Assembly (NCBI RefSeq): GCF_030272615.1
Contig: NC_081415.1
Location: forward strand, 107,760,406-107,824,405
Direction of reading: 5' to 3'
DNA length: 64,000 bases
Source: Cryptomeria japonica
Taxonomy: Eukaryota > Streptophyta > Pinopsida > Cupressales > Cupressaceae
A program made the translations under genes and the position numbers. Shown piece after piece: positions 34,855-46,000 of the stretch. Position 1 is the stretch's first letter. Every line of letters begins with the position of its first letter. The notes below the pieces were generated by a model. That model worked only from the letters and a program-made list of their open reading frames with translations. It was not told the DNA's origin and did not search any database.

Positions 34855-35345
34855 ATGGATGAACTTATTAGGATTCAAGACTTCAAAAATCATCTTGCAA
34901 GACAACAAGCCATTAGCGCCCGCAAAATAGATTCTTCTTCAAAAACTCTTTTCTGCTTATTTCATAAAACTCATGATCACCATGTCGATGATTGTCCTAA
35001 TTTTTTAAATTCAATAAAACAAGTTATCTATACTGGTAAAGTTAGAATTATCAATGACAATACTCCTTCTAATAACAGCTATTGTCCACAATCTCCAAAG
35101 AATGAACCTACATAAATTAATGATCAAGAAAGTTTAGCAACTAGAATCTTTTGGAATTTCCTTTTGTGAAACTTAGTAATAAACATAAAGAAGGAGATGG
35201 ATATTGTCTTTTTCATCATGGTGGTTCTCATACTCTTGGAAAGTATAAAGCATTTAAGGAATTTGTTCAAGAACAATACTATCGTGCTTGTATATCTCTT
35301 TCAATAGATCTGACTCTTTTTCTAGGTGAAAAGGTAATGCCTTAG
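34855..35345 (+). pseudogene. Gag-like remnant with two Cys/His motifs
   Basis: Two short frames (34855-35115 and 35151-35345) each hold a Cys/His pattern. The first has FCLFHKTHDHHVDDCPNF (about residue 38). The second has YCLFHHGGSHTLGKYKAF, in which the last Cys is replaced by Tyr. Plant Gypsy gag proteins of the Tat type carry similar YCxFHxxxGHxTxDC motifs, so this is probably a broken gag. The two motifs may once have been one protein; a stop and frame change separate them. No polymerase motifs follow up to 37800. Confidence 0.55.
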
Positions 35346-37199
35346 CACTTCTTCACCCTCAAGTTGCCCCTCACCCTATGACACAAGTAGTGAACGCTAT
35401 ATGTCATTATAGGTGGTGTTTCTTCAATTTCAAATATCTTGGGGTAGCAACATGATTTCCCCTCTTTCTCTCCTCCTTTTAAAATTTCACTAGTTTCTTC
35501 ATGATTGAATTATTCATAAATGGATGTCCTTTCTTGCATGGAATTATCCTTCATGTGAGAACATATTTGTTCCTTAGACAGGACCTATTCCTTGCTTCAA
35601 ACGGTGAACCTATTATGAATAATATCTCCTTAAAGAACTTTGGTGAACCTTCTTCCTTTCTCATTGAAAATTATCTTTTTTTTCTATTGTGTTATTCATC
35701 ATTTGATGTCCTTTTCTTACATAGAGTTATCCTTCATACAAGCACATGATTGTTCCTTAGTTAGGACCTATTCTTTGTTTCAAATGGTTTATCTCTTATG
35801 AATAACCTCTCTTTGGAAGATGTGTAATTTTCCTCTTTGTGCTCTTGCGTGGGGGGAAAGGATGGCTTTTTCTACCTCTCTCTTTCTATCTAATGTATCA
35901 CTATCCCCTTTAAGGGTTGCAATTTTTATGTGTTGATATCATTTCTTGTAATGGTATGTTTCTTATGAATAATCCCTCCTTAGGGGAATATGTTATCTTT
36001 CTTTCTCTCTCTATCTCTCTCTCTAATTAAATATTACAACTTCTTTTCAGATGCATTTTACATACACTAATGTTTTTTCTTGCATTGAATATTTATTCAT
36101 GTGAGTTTATTGTGCATTTCCTTATACTTAATATCTCCTTAGAAGATTGTGTAATTCTTCTCATTGTCCCCACTCTTGGGTGGAAATGATTGATTTCTCC
36201 TCTTCTCTCTCGTCTCTAGGGATCTACTTTTCCTTTGTGGAGTGGTGTTTGTTCATGATTAGGTATCATTCCTTGTGAGAAGTTATTGTTTGCTCAAGGA
36301 TTCTCTCTTATACAAGACGTGTAAGTCCTTGGCTACAACCTCTTCTTCACTTGGCAATGTATATCTATCATAAACTTACCCCTCACATTGGGTCAAAAGT
36401 GTGTCATCCTTCATCAATAATCCCTTTCACCTAGCAATAGGAGGAAGGTATGAATTCTTGTTCTCCTCCCTTTCTTTTCATATAAGATGTTATATTTTTT
36501 CAAGATAGCTACTCTTGGGGGCAGATGTCTTTTGAGAAAAGATCTCTTCTCCTCCAAGGATCCCCTTTACTCTTGTCGGTAGATATCTCTTTTTCAACTA
36601 TCTTATCCTCACTTGAAGAGTATACCTTCTCTAGCTTGGATTTATAACATTGTTGCCTAAAGGATATCTCCTTGGTGTTGAAGGTAAGGCATCCTTTTAT
36701 TTATATTCCAAGTAATACATCAACATAAAACTATGTTTATATCTTAAGGGGGGGCACCCACATCGCTCCCTTTACATTATATTGTACTATGCTCTTGCAT
36801 ATCATGTTTGCATATCTTAAATAGGGTGTTCATGCTTAGAACCAGAGTAAAAATTCTTAGAGTCAGATGTTTCACACTCAAAACTAGACACAACATTTTA
36901 TATACGTCTTAGACAGGATTAACACATCATTGAAAACAATAAAGTCTTAAACGAGATGGCCTCCAGACCAAGCATGTATCTTTGCCACTTCGCATTTACA
37001 TATTTTCACACACACAATAGCCCCTTGGAATTTGCATTTACATTACATGTCTTAAACAGGTTGAAGCACACTCAAAAATAGAGAAAAGACTCTTAGCATG
37101 AGGTGCTATACACTTGAAACCAGACATCACTTACACACATGCACGAGGATGGGTGGAACTAGATAAAAACAACTAGACTATTGTTACTCTCCTCCCCAC
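35346..37199. other. Non-coding interior of the non-autonomous element
   Basis: No gene is seen. It is T- and CT-rich with recurring phrases such as TTCCTTAGACAGGACCTATT and CTTATGAATAATNTCTCCTTA (near 35570-35640, 35760-35810 and 35930-36000), which suggests degenerate internal repeats. Pol domains are absent. Confidence 0.6.
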
Positions 37200-37350
37200 A
37201 TGGATCACCTAGATAAATAAAACATCTAGGGGGGAGTTTTCCATGTCCTTTTCTCACCATGGATCACCTAGATAAAAACACCTAGGGGTGAGTAGCCCAT
37301 GCTCTCTCTCATCATTCTTATCATGGATCACCTAGATAAACACATCTAGT
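37199..37350. repeat. Three direct repeats near the 3' end of the element
   Basis: CATGGATCACCTAGATAAA occurs near 37199, 37258 and 37322, each followed by an A-rich run and a CTAG-containing word, a period of about 60-64 bp. Confidence 0.85.
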
Positions 37351-37787
37351 GTGTATTCATGATTTATTTTCTTCCTTTCATGAACTCATAGCTTTGCCAT
37401 TGATAGCTCATGGATTATCCTTTCTTTTCTCTTTTATGTGATCATTTGTGTTCGTGAGATGGCATTTTCAAGAATGATATTAGTTGTTGAGACATTTTGA
37501 TATCGAGGTCTCTTTGACTAGTTGACTTGGGGTCTTGTTTTTGGTCTTTAGCTTTTAGGTCTTGTGTTCCTTTGTGTCTTTGCCTTTGTTTGTCTTTTTT
37601 GTCTTTTTGTTTTTGTCTTGTTTTGTGTGTGCTTGCATATGTTTGAGTGAGTTAAGATCCTTAGATTGGGGGCTTAGTTCCTCAAAATTAGTGACATCTT
37701 TTACTCCTTGTGATGTTGCTTTGCATTCCTCATCTTCTCTCTTCTTCTACTTTATCATGAGTATATGCATAAGATTATACTCCCACT

Positions 37788-37802
37788 AAAGTGGGGGCTA
37801 AA
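37788..37802 (+). other. Polypurine tract
   Basis: AAAGTGGGGGCTAAA lies directly before the 3' LTR, the expected place for second-strand priming. Confidence 0.8.
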
Positions 37803-38381
37803 TGTAGCATCCTAAAATTACATCCTTTATAATTTTTACCACATTTTGAGCCCTCACCTTACCGATCTCTTTCCCCATGCTTGATCGAGACCTTTTTATG
37901 CCTCTTTTACAAAACCAAACTTCATTTTTCACTTTACAACTTGCATAGCCCTTTTATCCTGGCCTAAAATAGGGTAAGACTAGGGCACCGCATCCTAGTC
38001 CTCCCTAGGTATGACCTATCTTGAGCTCCTCCCCCCTTGGCCCTATTTCAATTGTGAGCAGGAAATAAATCCCCTATGTAAGCCTCTATTAGAAAATTAA
38101 ACAATATTTGACAATAGGCAAGTATATAAGGAAATTTTTTACTTTCATTTGTTAATCCATCAATCAATCATCAATCACAAGGTGAGAATACGATAGAAAT
38201 CATAAGGAAAAGAGACTGTGTTCAAGCATCAAGCATTCATCATCTAGCATTCCTCAAGGATGCATATTCTTCATCTATCCATTGGAGAAACATTCCACCA
38301 TTCATTCACAAGCATGTGTGTGTTAGGGTTTTGTCATGTTCATGAAATTTCATACAACATATATGATTACATCTAAGAAGC

Positions 38382-38413
<32 letters not shown>

Positions 38414-39007
38414 TATTGCAGATTTGAAGGTATAACTTTTCATCATTTATATCAAGCATTTGTAGTATTTCATTCAAGGTTGATTCCAAACCAGGGTTTG
38501 ACTTAGGAAAACCCCTATTCCCAACCCCTTTCTTCTTCTTTTTGTGTACAGGAAACAAGTGCATGACTGTACTTCTAGAGTTAAGCTTTATGCATAGAGA
38601 CGAAGACACCCTTTTTGACCTACGAAAATTTCGAAGGACCGATAGGAGGGTGCCCCTATCTAGACATAGGGTCCTTGCAACTTTTTCTAGATTTCACAGA
38701 GAATCTCTGAATCATCTTAAACTTATCAGATCTAGGTGCATGACTGAATCCCGAATTTGTAGCTCGTTGTTTTCTCATACTTTGTCTTTATTTCCAGCAC
38801 TTTACTTATTCGGCTTATAAAAGATGGGCAAACACATTCCAATCTAAATTAATCTACTTAGTATTCAGTCCTTGCATCCTTTGGGATTGGATTTAGTAGA
38901 TTCAACCCCCTCTTTTGAATGTAAAGTTCCCCCAAGTAAAAATTGAGCTTATTAAATTCCTTCTTTCAAGTGGTGAATTGGTTAAGCCTCTGATTTTTCA
39001 CTTTACA
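37803..39007 (+). repeat. 3' LTR of the non-autonomous element
   Basis: 1205 bp, partner of 31844-33039. It carries an ATC repeat (about 38386-38412) that is much shorter in the 5' LTR. The frame 38915-39175 begins in the LTR and reads into Copia gag, so its start is an artefact. Confidence 0.9.
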
Positions 39008-39706
39008 GAATGGGAAATGAGAGAGATGGAAGAACAAGAAAAAGAATTGGAAGAGATTGGAGCACTTATTGCCAGAAGATTGCCTAAGGGAGCCAATAAG
39101 TATGAAGGGAAGTTATCTTTGAATTTTTTTTCATGTAATAAGCCTTACAAGCCTAATCACAAGTATATATATTAGAAGAAGTATTATTATGTTGTTGATG
39201 AAAGTGTGACAGATGATGAGTCTAAGAAAGGGATTTTAGAACATAAATTTGTGTTCATTTCTATCAAAGAAGATGATTCGATACCTATTGATTCTACAAG
39301 TTGTATTGTTAAAGAGAAAGCCTAGGTTGCTAAGATTGAAGAGAAAGATGAATGGGTGATTGGCAGTGGTTTTTGATTAAGGAAAAATAGATTTTAAGGG
39401 ACCCGAAACCCACTTACAAATCATAGAGAAAAGCAATATATAAGAAATAAATGACATAATGAAGAAAGAAAGGCAACAAAATATCAGCACAAAAGACAAC
39501 AACCAAAGAAAAGTACAACAAAATACCAGCAAGAAACTGGCACACCCAAAACAAAACAAGAACATCTAGGTGATTGACAATGGTTGTCACATCACATGAT
39601 AGGTGATAAAGGTAAATTTGTGAATATGGAGAAGTACGATGGTGGTGTAGTGAGATTTGGAGATAACAAAGCTTGTGTAATCCATGGTAGAGGTTCTATT
39701 TCTCTT
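39008..39706 (+). pseudogene. Copia gag C-terminal part and protease start
   Basis: The gag frame resumes as WEMREMEEQEKELEEI, then ARRLPKGANKYEGKL. The CCHC zinc knuckle that normally follows is missing: the text goes from FFSCNK straight to PYKPNHKY, so the knuckle was deleted. Further on, DESVTDDESKK and KEDDSIPIDSTSC lead to EKDEWVI. The protease start (WVIDSG-type, then CSHHMIGDKGKF and MEKYDGGVVRFGDNKACVIHGRGSISL) is broken by a 199-bp LINE tail exactly at the aspartate-containing motif. The Copia sequence ends near 39706. Confidence 0.8.
39371..39569 (-). mobile_element. 5'-truncated LINE 3' tail inserted in Copia protease
   Basis: The insert is flanked by a 15-bp target duplication with two mismatches, GTGATTGGCAGTGGT (39356-39370) and GTGATTGACAATGGT (39570-39584). 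On the minus strand the end reads ...GGGTCCCTTAAAATCTATTT then TTCCTTAATCAAAAA, like plant LINE 3' termini. The 62-codon minus-strand frame in it is non-coding tail sequence. Confidence 0.8.
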
Positions 39707-42087
39707 TCAAGTGGTTGTGCAATGCATGATAACTCTACTAAGTTGCAATGACTCCTTTTTTATTTTCAATGTCTATAGGCCTACTGCTACCCTTGAAAAT
39801 ATGGAACTTTAAAATCTCATCACAAGCAAACTAGATGGATGCAGTAGGGAAAAAAGTATAATTATGGTGGATTTCAACGCCACCCTAAATGATCAAGAGA
39901 AGGAAAGTGGTATTCAGAGACCCAATATTTTCCAAAGAGATTTCCATAATTTTATTAACTACAATCAACTTATGGATATTGTCCCCAAGAATGGTGTTTC
40001 TAATTGAATAAATAGTAGGGCAGGGTTTTCTAATATTGCAGATAGATTAGATAGATTTTTGTTGTATGGAGATTGGGCTACATAGAATCACCTGATAGAA
40101 GCCCACATCCTTCCTTTTTTAGGCTCAGATCATTACCCTATTCAGTTGGATATATCATTATGCTATCTTGAAGGAGGCATCCCTTTCAAGTTCAAAAAAA
40201 TGTTGAGTAGGGACCTCAATCTACAAAATTTGATCTTAGTTTGGTGGAGTGAGATTTCGGTGGGACATAACCCACACATGTATAAATTTTGAAAGAGGTT
40301 GAAATACATTAAAATGAAGATCAAAGAATGGAATCAAGTACACTTGAAGAAAAGTGATGGAAGAACTTGGGAGAATCAATGAAATTATCATTTATAATGG
40401 TATGAGTAATGAGAACTTCCTCAAAGAAAAATGCTAAAAGATGAGCTCAATGAGATCTTGAAAAGGGAATAAATTCATTGGAGACAAAAATCGAGAGAGA
40501 TGTGGCTCAAGGAAGGAGACAAAAATACCAATTTTCTCCACAGATCCACAATTGCTAACAGAAACAGGAGCAGAATTTTGCAAATAAAGAAAGCGAATGG
40601 TAGCATGGCTCAGAATATGGAGGAAGTCAGTAAAAAAGGAGAGAGATTTTTTGAACCCATTCTAAATAGAGGTAATCAGGTGGATCAAGTGGCCAGGGAT
40701 AAGATCTTAGACTCAATCCCAGCGATAATATCTAAAGATCAAAATAAAGAGCTATACAGATGAATTGATGAAGAGGAACTCAGGAAAGAAACCTTCCAGC
40801 ATAACCAAGACAAGGCCCCTGGTTCTAATGGTTTTCGTGCGGCCTTTTTCCACTCCTATTGGGGCATCATATGTAAATATCTTCATCGAGCGGTGGAAGA
40901 GTCAAGAAAAAAGATGGCTATGCTAGGAGCTATCAATCACACCTTTCTATCTCTAATCCCAAAAAAGAGCTGCCCTCAGGAGATGGGGGACTTTAGACCT
41001 ATTTCCCTTTGTAACACAGTATACAAGAATTTAACAAAGACCATTGAAAATAGGTTGAAATGGATTATCAATCTTATTATTTCTCATGAGCAAAGTAGTT
41101 TCACCCTGGGTAGATCGATTATTGAAGGTATCATCATGTCCCATGAAACACTTCACTCCACCAAAAAAACCAAGGATACCTACACGATTCTAAAGCTCAA
41201 TATTCTAAAATCATATGATCTAGTGGATAGGGAATTCCTTTTCGAAGTCTTGGATAAATTTGGATTTGGAGATTGTTGGATTAAGTGGATAAGGAGTTGC
41301 CTATCTAACCCAAAGTTCTCTGTGCTAGTAAATGGGTCTACTCATGGTGTTTTCTCCTCCACCCAAGGAATAAGACAGGGAGACCCAGTCTCCCCCTTTC
41401 TCTTCATCACTATGGTAGAGGCCTTGGGTAGATCTATTCGCGGTTTGTACCAGGATGGGTGTTGAGTGGAGGTGAACGAGGAAATGGGGTTGAGCATACT
41501 ACTCACATCCAATTTGGGGATGACACAATCCTCTTTGGGGCTTCGAGTAGGAGTGAGGAAAGAATCATTAAATCTTTGTTGGATAAATACTGCAAAGCAT
41601 CAGGGCAAAGCATTAAATACAATAAATCAAAAGTCTTCTTCATCAATACACAATCAAGGCTTCAAAGAGCCCTGTTTAGGATTCTAAACCTAAGGGTTGC
41701 AAACTTCCCAGGAAGCATTTTGGGTACCCCCCTATTTACAAGGCTAAACAAGATTAGCTATTGGGACATATTGATTGCAAAATAAAAGTTAAAGATAGAA
41801 AATTGGAAGGGCAAGTGGCTATCTTAGATCGGGAGAATCACTATGATCAATTCAGTATTGGCTGCGATCCTTGTATTCTCAATGGTATACTTAAAATTCC
41901 CTACGACTGTTAAAGATAACCTCATCTAGACCATGAGGAAATTTATGTGGAATGAAGTAGGTGAAAAAGATAAGTTTCCCTTGGTTTCCTGGCAGAAAAG
42001 AAGTCTACCCAATGAACTGGGGGGTGCAGGCATTCCTCAATTATCTTTAATGAACTTGGCCATGGGTGCAAAGCTTGTATGGGCCAA
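39707..42087 (+). mobile_element. LINE (L1-type) ORF2, endonuclease end plus reverse transcriptase, copy B
   Basis: Truncated at the 5' end inside the endonuclease: it starts around the block FFIFNVYRPTATLENMEL and includes the DFNATLND-type motif (about 39860-39890), then GSDHYPIQLDIS. The linker holds MWLKEGDKNTNFLHRS (40500 onward). The reverse transcriptase (about 40810-41530) has DFRPISLCN, motif A with Asn instead of the first Asp (KLNILKSYD), intact motif B TQGIRQGDPVSP and motif C FGDD. There are several stops and a 1-base deletion near 41485. From 40803 on it is the same LINE as at 1-1288. It ends abruptly near 42087 against the minus-strand gene and has no 3' tail here. Confidence 0.9.
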
Positions 42088-43234
42088 CTGATGTATAAAC
42101 AGGAGGACGAGGTGTATCTTGACCAACTATTGTATGCTGTGGCAGGGCAATAGGATGTGCAACAGTAGTAGGCTGAGAATCTGTATGCTCACAACCACGA
42201 CTAGAAGCACCTAGTCTAACAAGTACATACCTAACAAATGATGGGGCCTCCTCTAGTGGGATCCCATGCTCCATAGCAATGTCTTGATATGAATCCAAGA
42301 GATCATTGGATAAGCATGCACTCATCTATCGTAAAGGATCTATGTCATGCATGCGTGCAGCATCCATCAACGATGGTATGTCTACTCAAACATATGGATC
42401 ATCACTCATTGATTCATCATGAATTCTAGTATGAGAGCGCAACAAATATATACCCACCCGATTTGATGTCATCTCATCCACCTGTGTGGCTATAGTAGCA
42501 ATACTGGAAAAGATGGATTGTCGAGTGTCATCTAGTACACTATTTGCAACATGTGCTAGGTCCGCACTCTTGGGAAGAACCACAAGGTTTGGACCAGTCA
42601 ATGCCCGCTTAGTAACGGGCGGGGGTGCACCTGGTCGTCTAAACTTATCTGAAAAATTTGTGTAGTCAACATCACCCAACAAATGAAACTCTGCAAATAA
42701 TGATTTGCAAAAATAAAGGGGCAACTCATCCTTTTGGGGCCACCTATGATGAGTGGCTAACCACCTAGGATATATAAAAGGTGCTACTAGTGCATCCGTG
42801 CACCTAGTAGGCATATAACCCTTCACCCTACCAAAGGCCTAATAATGAGGAAACATGGTTTTCACATCAATTGTGGGAACCCTATCATTCACTGTGTCCC
42901 ATTTCACTGTACCACATACACTACGTGAAAGGGATATATAGAACTCCTCTGCGTTGACCTCGTCATATGGATTATAATTGTCAATGAGGTCAATCATATG
43001 AAGTAGATCCTGTTTAATTATCTCACCCCTTTGCTTATTTGTTTGATCACGCATGTTTCCCAATGTGATATTTAAATGATCTAGGGCACATTGGAGTGCC
43101 TTTGTTGTCTAATTGTAGAGTTGTTGTCTCTCCTATGGAGTTGTGGCAGACCTATGTGATGTCTGCTCACTCCCAGGAGGATGCACACTAGGCTCAGAAC
43201 TACTAGTGTTATGTGATCCAAGCTCATTAGACAT
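42047..43234 (-). pseudogene. Uncharacterised repeat-borne gene, copy B
   Basis: This is the same protein as at 1246-2434. It reads from ATG at 43234 and keeps frame through the place where copy A has a 1-base insertion, but it has other stops: after TTP, in LYN*TT, in FPHY*AF, in DDPYV*VD and in DPLR*MS. Four of the five are explained by C-to-T changes (CAA, CGA and CAG codons); the LYN one is TAT to TAG. Because the two copies are broken at mostly different sites, each gene was more intact when the duplication happened. The upstream TATA box is altered here. Confidence 0.6.
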
Positions 43235-43246
43235 GATGTGAGTGAG

Positions 43247-43349
<103 letters not shown>

Positions 43350-43699
43350 TGTGCATGTATGTAGTACACATTACAATAATTATAAAAGTATAAATACATT
43401 TAAATCATTTTAAACATATTTAAACATGTAAATTAAAAAAATTAGATATACAAAAAAGAAATTTAAACGTCATAAATGCATACAAGTTAAAATTATCTAT
43501 ATAAAAACAAATTTAAGATAAATTTCTAGATCTATGCACAAAAGAAATTTAAATAACTACTTTAAATTTAATTTTAAATTTCAATATATGTCTAATTTAC
43601 AATTACATATATTTGCATATACAACAATTAATTTGAAAATTAGTCAAATTAAGTCAAATTAATTTACAATTAATTTACAATTGTATATATAATTAATTT

Positions 43700-45090
43700 A
43701 ATTAATTTCAACATATGTCTTATATGGTCGTAATAGGTCCTAACGGGTGCAGATGTGTCGTAAGGGGCCTTGAGTGGTTCTAAGGGGTCACCCATGTGTT
43801 AGAACACATGTGTGACCCCTTAGGACCACATAAGACCCCTTTCGACACCATTTGGTCTTGTGTGGTCCTAATAGGTCCTAAGGGGTGCAGATGTGTCACA
43901 AGGGGTCACCCATGTGTTAGAACACATGTGTGACCCCTTAGGACCACATAAGACCCCTTACGACACCATTTGGTCTTATGCGGTTGTAATAGACCTCATA
44001 AGGGGTGCACGTGTCGTAAGGGGCCTTGTGTGGTCCTAAGGGATCGCCCATGTGTTAGAACACATGTGTGACCCCTTAGGACCACATAAGACCCCTTTCA
44101 ACACCATTTGGTCTTATGTGGTCCTAATAGGTCCTAAGGGGTGCACATGTGTCGTAAGGGGCCTTGTGTTGTCCTAAGGGGTATTAATTTACAATTGCAT
44201 GTACAATTTAATTAATTTCAACATATGTCTTATATGGTCGTAATAGGTCCTAAGGGGTGCACGTGTCGTAAGGGGCCTTGTGTGGTCCTAAGGGGTTCTA
44301 AGGGGTATTAATTTACAATTGCATGTACAATTTAATTTATTTCATCATATGTCTTATATGGTCCTAATAGGTCCTAAATGATGCAGATGTGTCGTAAGGG
44401 GCCTTGTGTGGTCCTAAGGGGTCAGCCATGTGTTAGAACACATGTGTGACCCCTTAGGACCATATAAGACCCTGTGCGACACCATTTGGTCTTATGTAGT
44501 CCTAATAGGTCCTAAGGAATGCAGATGTGTCGTAAGGGGCCTTATGTGGTCCTAAGGGGTCACCCATATGTTAGAACACATGCGTTACCTCTTGTGACAC
44601 CATTTGGTCTTATGTGGTCCTAATAGGTCCTAAGGGGTGCACATGTGTCATAAGGGGCCTTGTGTGGACCTAAGGGGTACTAAGGGCTATTAAATTACAA
44701 TTGCATATACAATTTAATTAATTTCAATATATGTCTTGTATGGTCGTAATAGGTCCTAAGAGATGCAGATGTGTCGTAAGGGGCCTTGTGTGGTCCTAAG
44801 GGGTCACCCATGTGTTAGAACACATGTGTGACCCCTTAGGACCACATAAGACCCCTTTCGACGCCATTTGGTCTTATGTGGTCCTAATAGGTCCTAAGGG
44901 GTGCACATGTGTCTTAAGGGGCCTTGTGTAGTCCTAAGGGGTCACCCATGTGTTAGAACACATGCCTAACCCCTTAGGACCACATAAGACCCCTTGCGAC
45001 ACCATTTGGTCTTATATGGTCCTAATAGGTCCTAAGGGGTGCATATGTGTCGTAAGGGGCCTTGTGTGGTCCTAAGGGGTCATACAAAAT
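43700..45090. repeat. Palindromic minisatellite array, copy B
   Basis: Counterpart of 2985-4290, with seven palindrome centres (near 43795, 43915, 44055, 44425, 44570, 44815 and 44955) against six in copy A. One whole unit near 44770-44870 is present here but degenerate in copy A (about 4040-4100), so the array has changed length since the duplication. Confidence 0.88.
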
Positions 45091-45119
45091 AATTGTATAT
45101 ACCTTAGGATGTATACACA

Positions 45120-45265
45120 CACATACATACATACACCTCAGGACATGCTATCAGGGGTCGTGTGTGGTCCTGAGGGGTCACACAGGACCACACAGGACCC
45201 CTGATACATGTGTGACCTCTCATGACCACACACGAACCTTGATAGCATGTCTTGAGGTGTATGTA
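45120..45265. repeat. Long inverted repeat, copy B
   Basis: Same fold-back as at 4335-4480, with CACCTCAGGACATGCTATCA on one side and GATAGCATGTCTTGAGGTGT on the other, slightly more mismatched. Confidence 0.85.
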
Positions 45266-45570
45266 TGTCCTTAGGTGTATGTATGTCCTAAGGTGTATAA
45301 AATTATTTTATGTGTATTTATGTATGTATGTGTATGTACATGTAGGTATGTACATGTATGTGTGTGTATCTATGTATGTAGACCTATGTATGTATGTGTA
45401 TGTATTTTTATGTATGTGTATGTGTATGTCCTAAGGTATATATATATAATTATTTTATATGTATGTATATGTATGTATGTATGTAGGTAGGTTTGTATCT
45501 GTGTATGTATGTATGTATGTGTATGTATTTGTATGTATGTGTGTATTTATGTACATGTATGCATTTATTT
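45250..45570. repeat. TATG-type microsatellite block, copy B
   Basis: Degenerate TATG/TGTA tract matching 4495-4795 but shorter; reading frames in it are artefacts. Confidence 0.9.
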
Positions 45571-45744
45571 TCTAATATTCTAAACTAATATGATACAAAA
45601 AATACAAAATATATATATATATATTTTTTTAAACTTTAAAAAAAAATAATTTGCTATCAAAAAATTAATTTTCTATTAAAAACTATTTAAAAAAAAAACA
45701 TATATTAATATGATACAAGAAATACATTAAAAAAAAATTCTAAA

Positions 45745-46000
45745 AAAGGTACTTACCGTCGAAACCCTTCCGGCTGGATCTCTGGAAATCTTTTCGCCCT
45801 CCTGCTCAACTCCAAGCCGCTCAATGCAAAATGAGGGACTTGGGTGGATTTTGGGTTTCATATAGGGCAAGGGGTTTCCAACCGGAAATCCCTTGCCACG
45901 CAAGCGCTGCGTGGCTACCAAATCAGTCCGACCAGAAGTGTTTCAACCCTTCCGGTCGGGACCGGAATAGGCATTATTAGCCTAAAGTGCGACATAGATC
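45745..46000 (-). promoter_or_regulatory. Promoter-like region of the minus-strand gene, copy B (decayed)
   Basis: Matches 4978-5240. The splice donor is kept (ACG|GTAAGTACC, exon end 45757), but the TATA box reads TATATGAAA instead of TATATAAAA, and the 21-bp hairpin is reduced to an imperfect 14-bp one (45866-45897) by loss of the GGCCGG core. If the promoter ever worked, this copy is probably weaker. Confidence 0.5.

Larger units (their letters stand above)
31844..39007 (+). mobile_element. Non-autonomous LTR retrotransposon nested in Copia gag
   Basis: A complete element of 7.16 kb: 5' LTR 31844-33039, primer-site region 33040-33058, a 4.76-kb interior, polypurine tract 37788-37802, 3' LTR 37803-39007 and a 5-bp target duplication. 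The LTRs both start TGTAGCATCCT and end CACTTTACA; over the first 185 bases they differ at about 13% of sites, so the insertion is old. The interior has short gag-like frames but no protease, reverse transcriptase, RNase H or integrase. It must have depended on another element's enzymes. This resembles the large non-autonomous (LARD-type) plant elements. Confidence 0.85.
28678..39706 (+). mobile_element. Decayed Copia-type LTR retrotransposon, 5' part, interrupted
   Basis: The element runs from a 5' LTR (28678-31089) through a primer site, gag and the start of protease, and stops near 39706, where a LINE begins. RT, integrase and the 3' LTR are not in the window. Its gag is split by a 7.2-kb LTR element (31844-39007) and its protease start by a 199-bp LINE tail (39371-39569). 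It could continue beyond a rearrangement point that is not visible here. Confidence 0.8.

Noticed and set aside
38915-39175. 86-codon frame beginning in the 3' LTR
   Set aside because: Its first third is LTR sequence; only the part after 39008 is real, as Copia gag remnant, and it is annotated as such.
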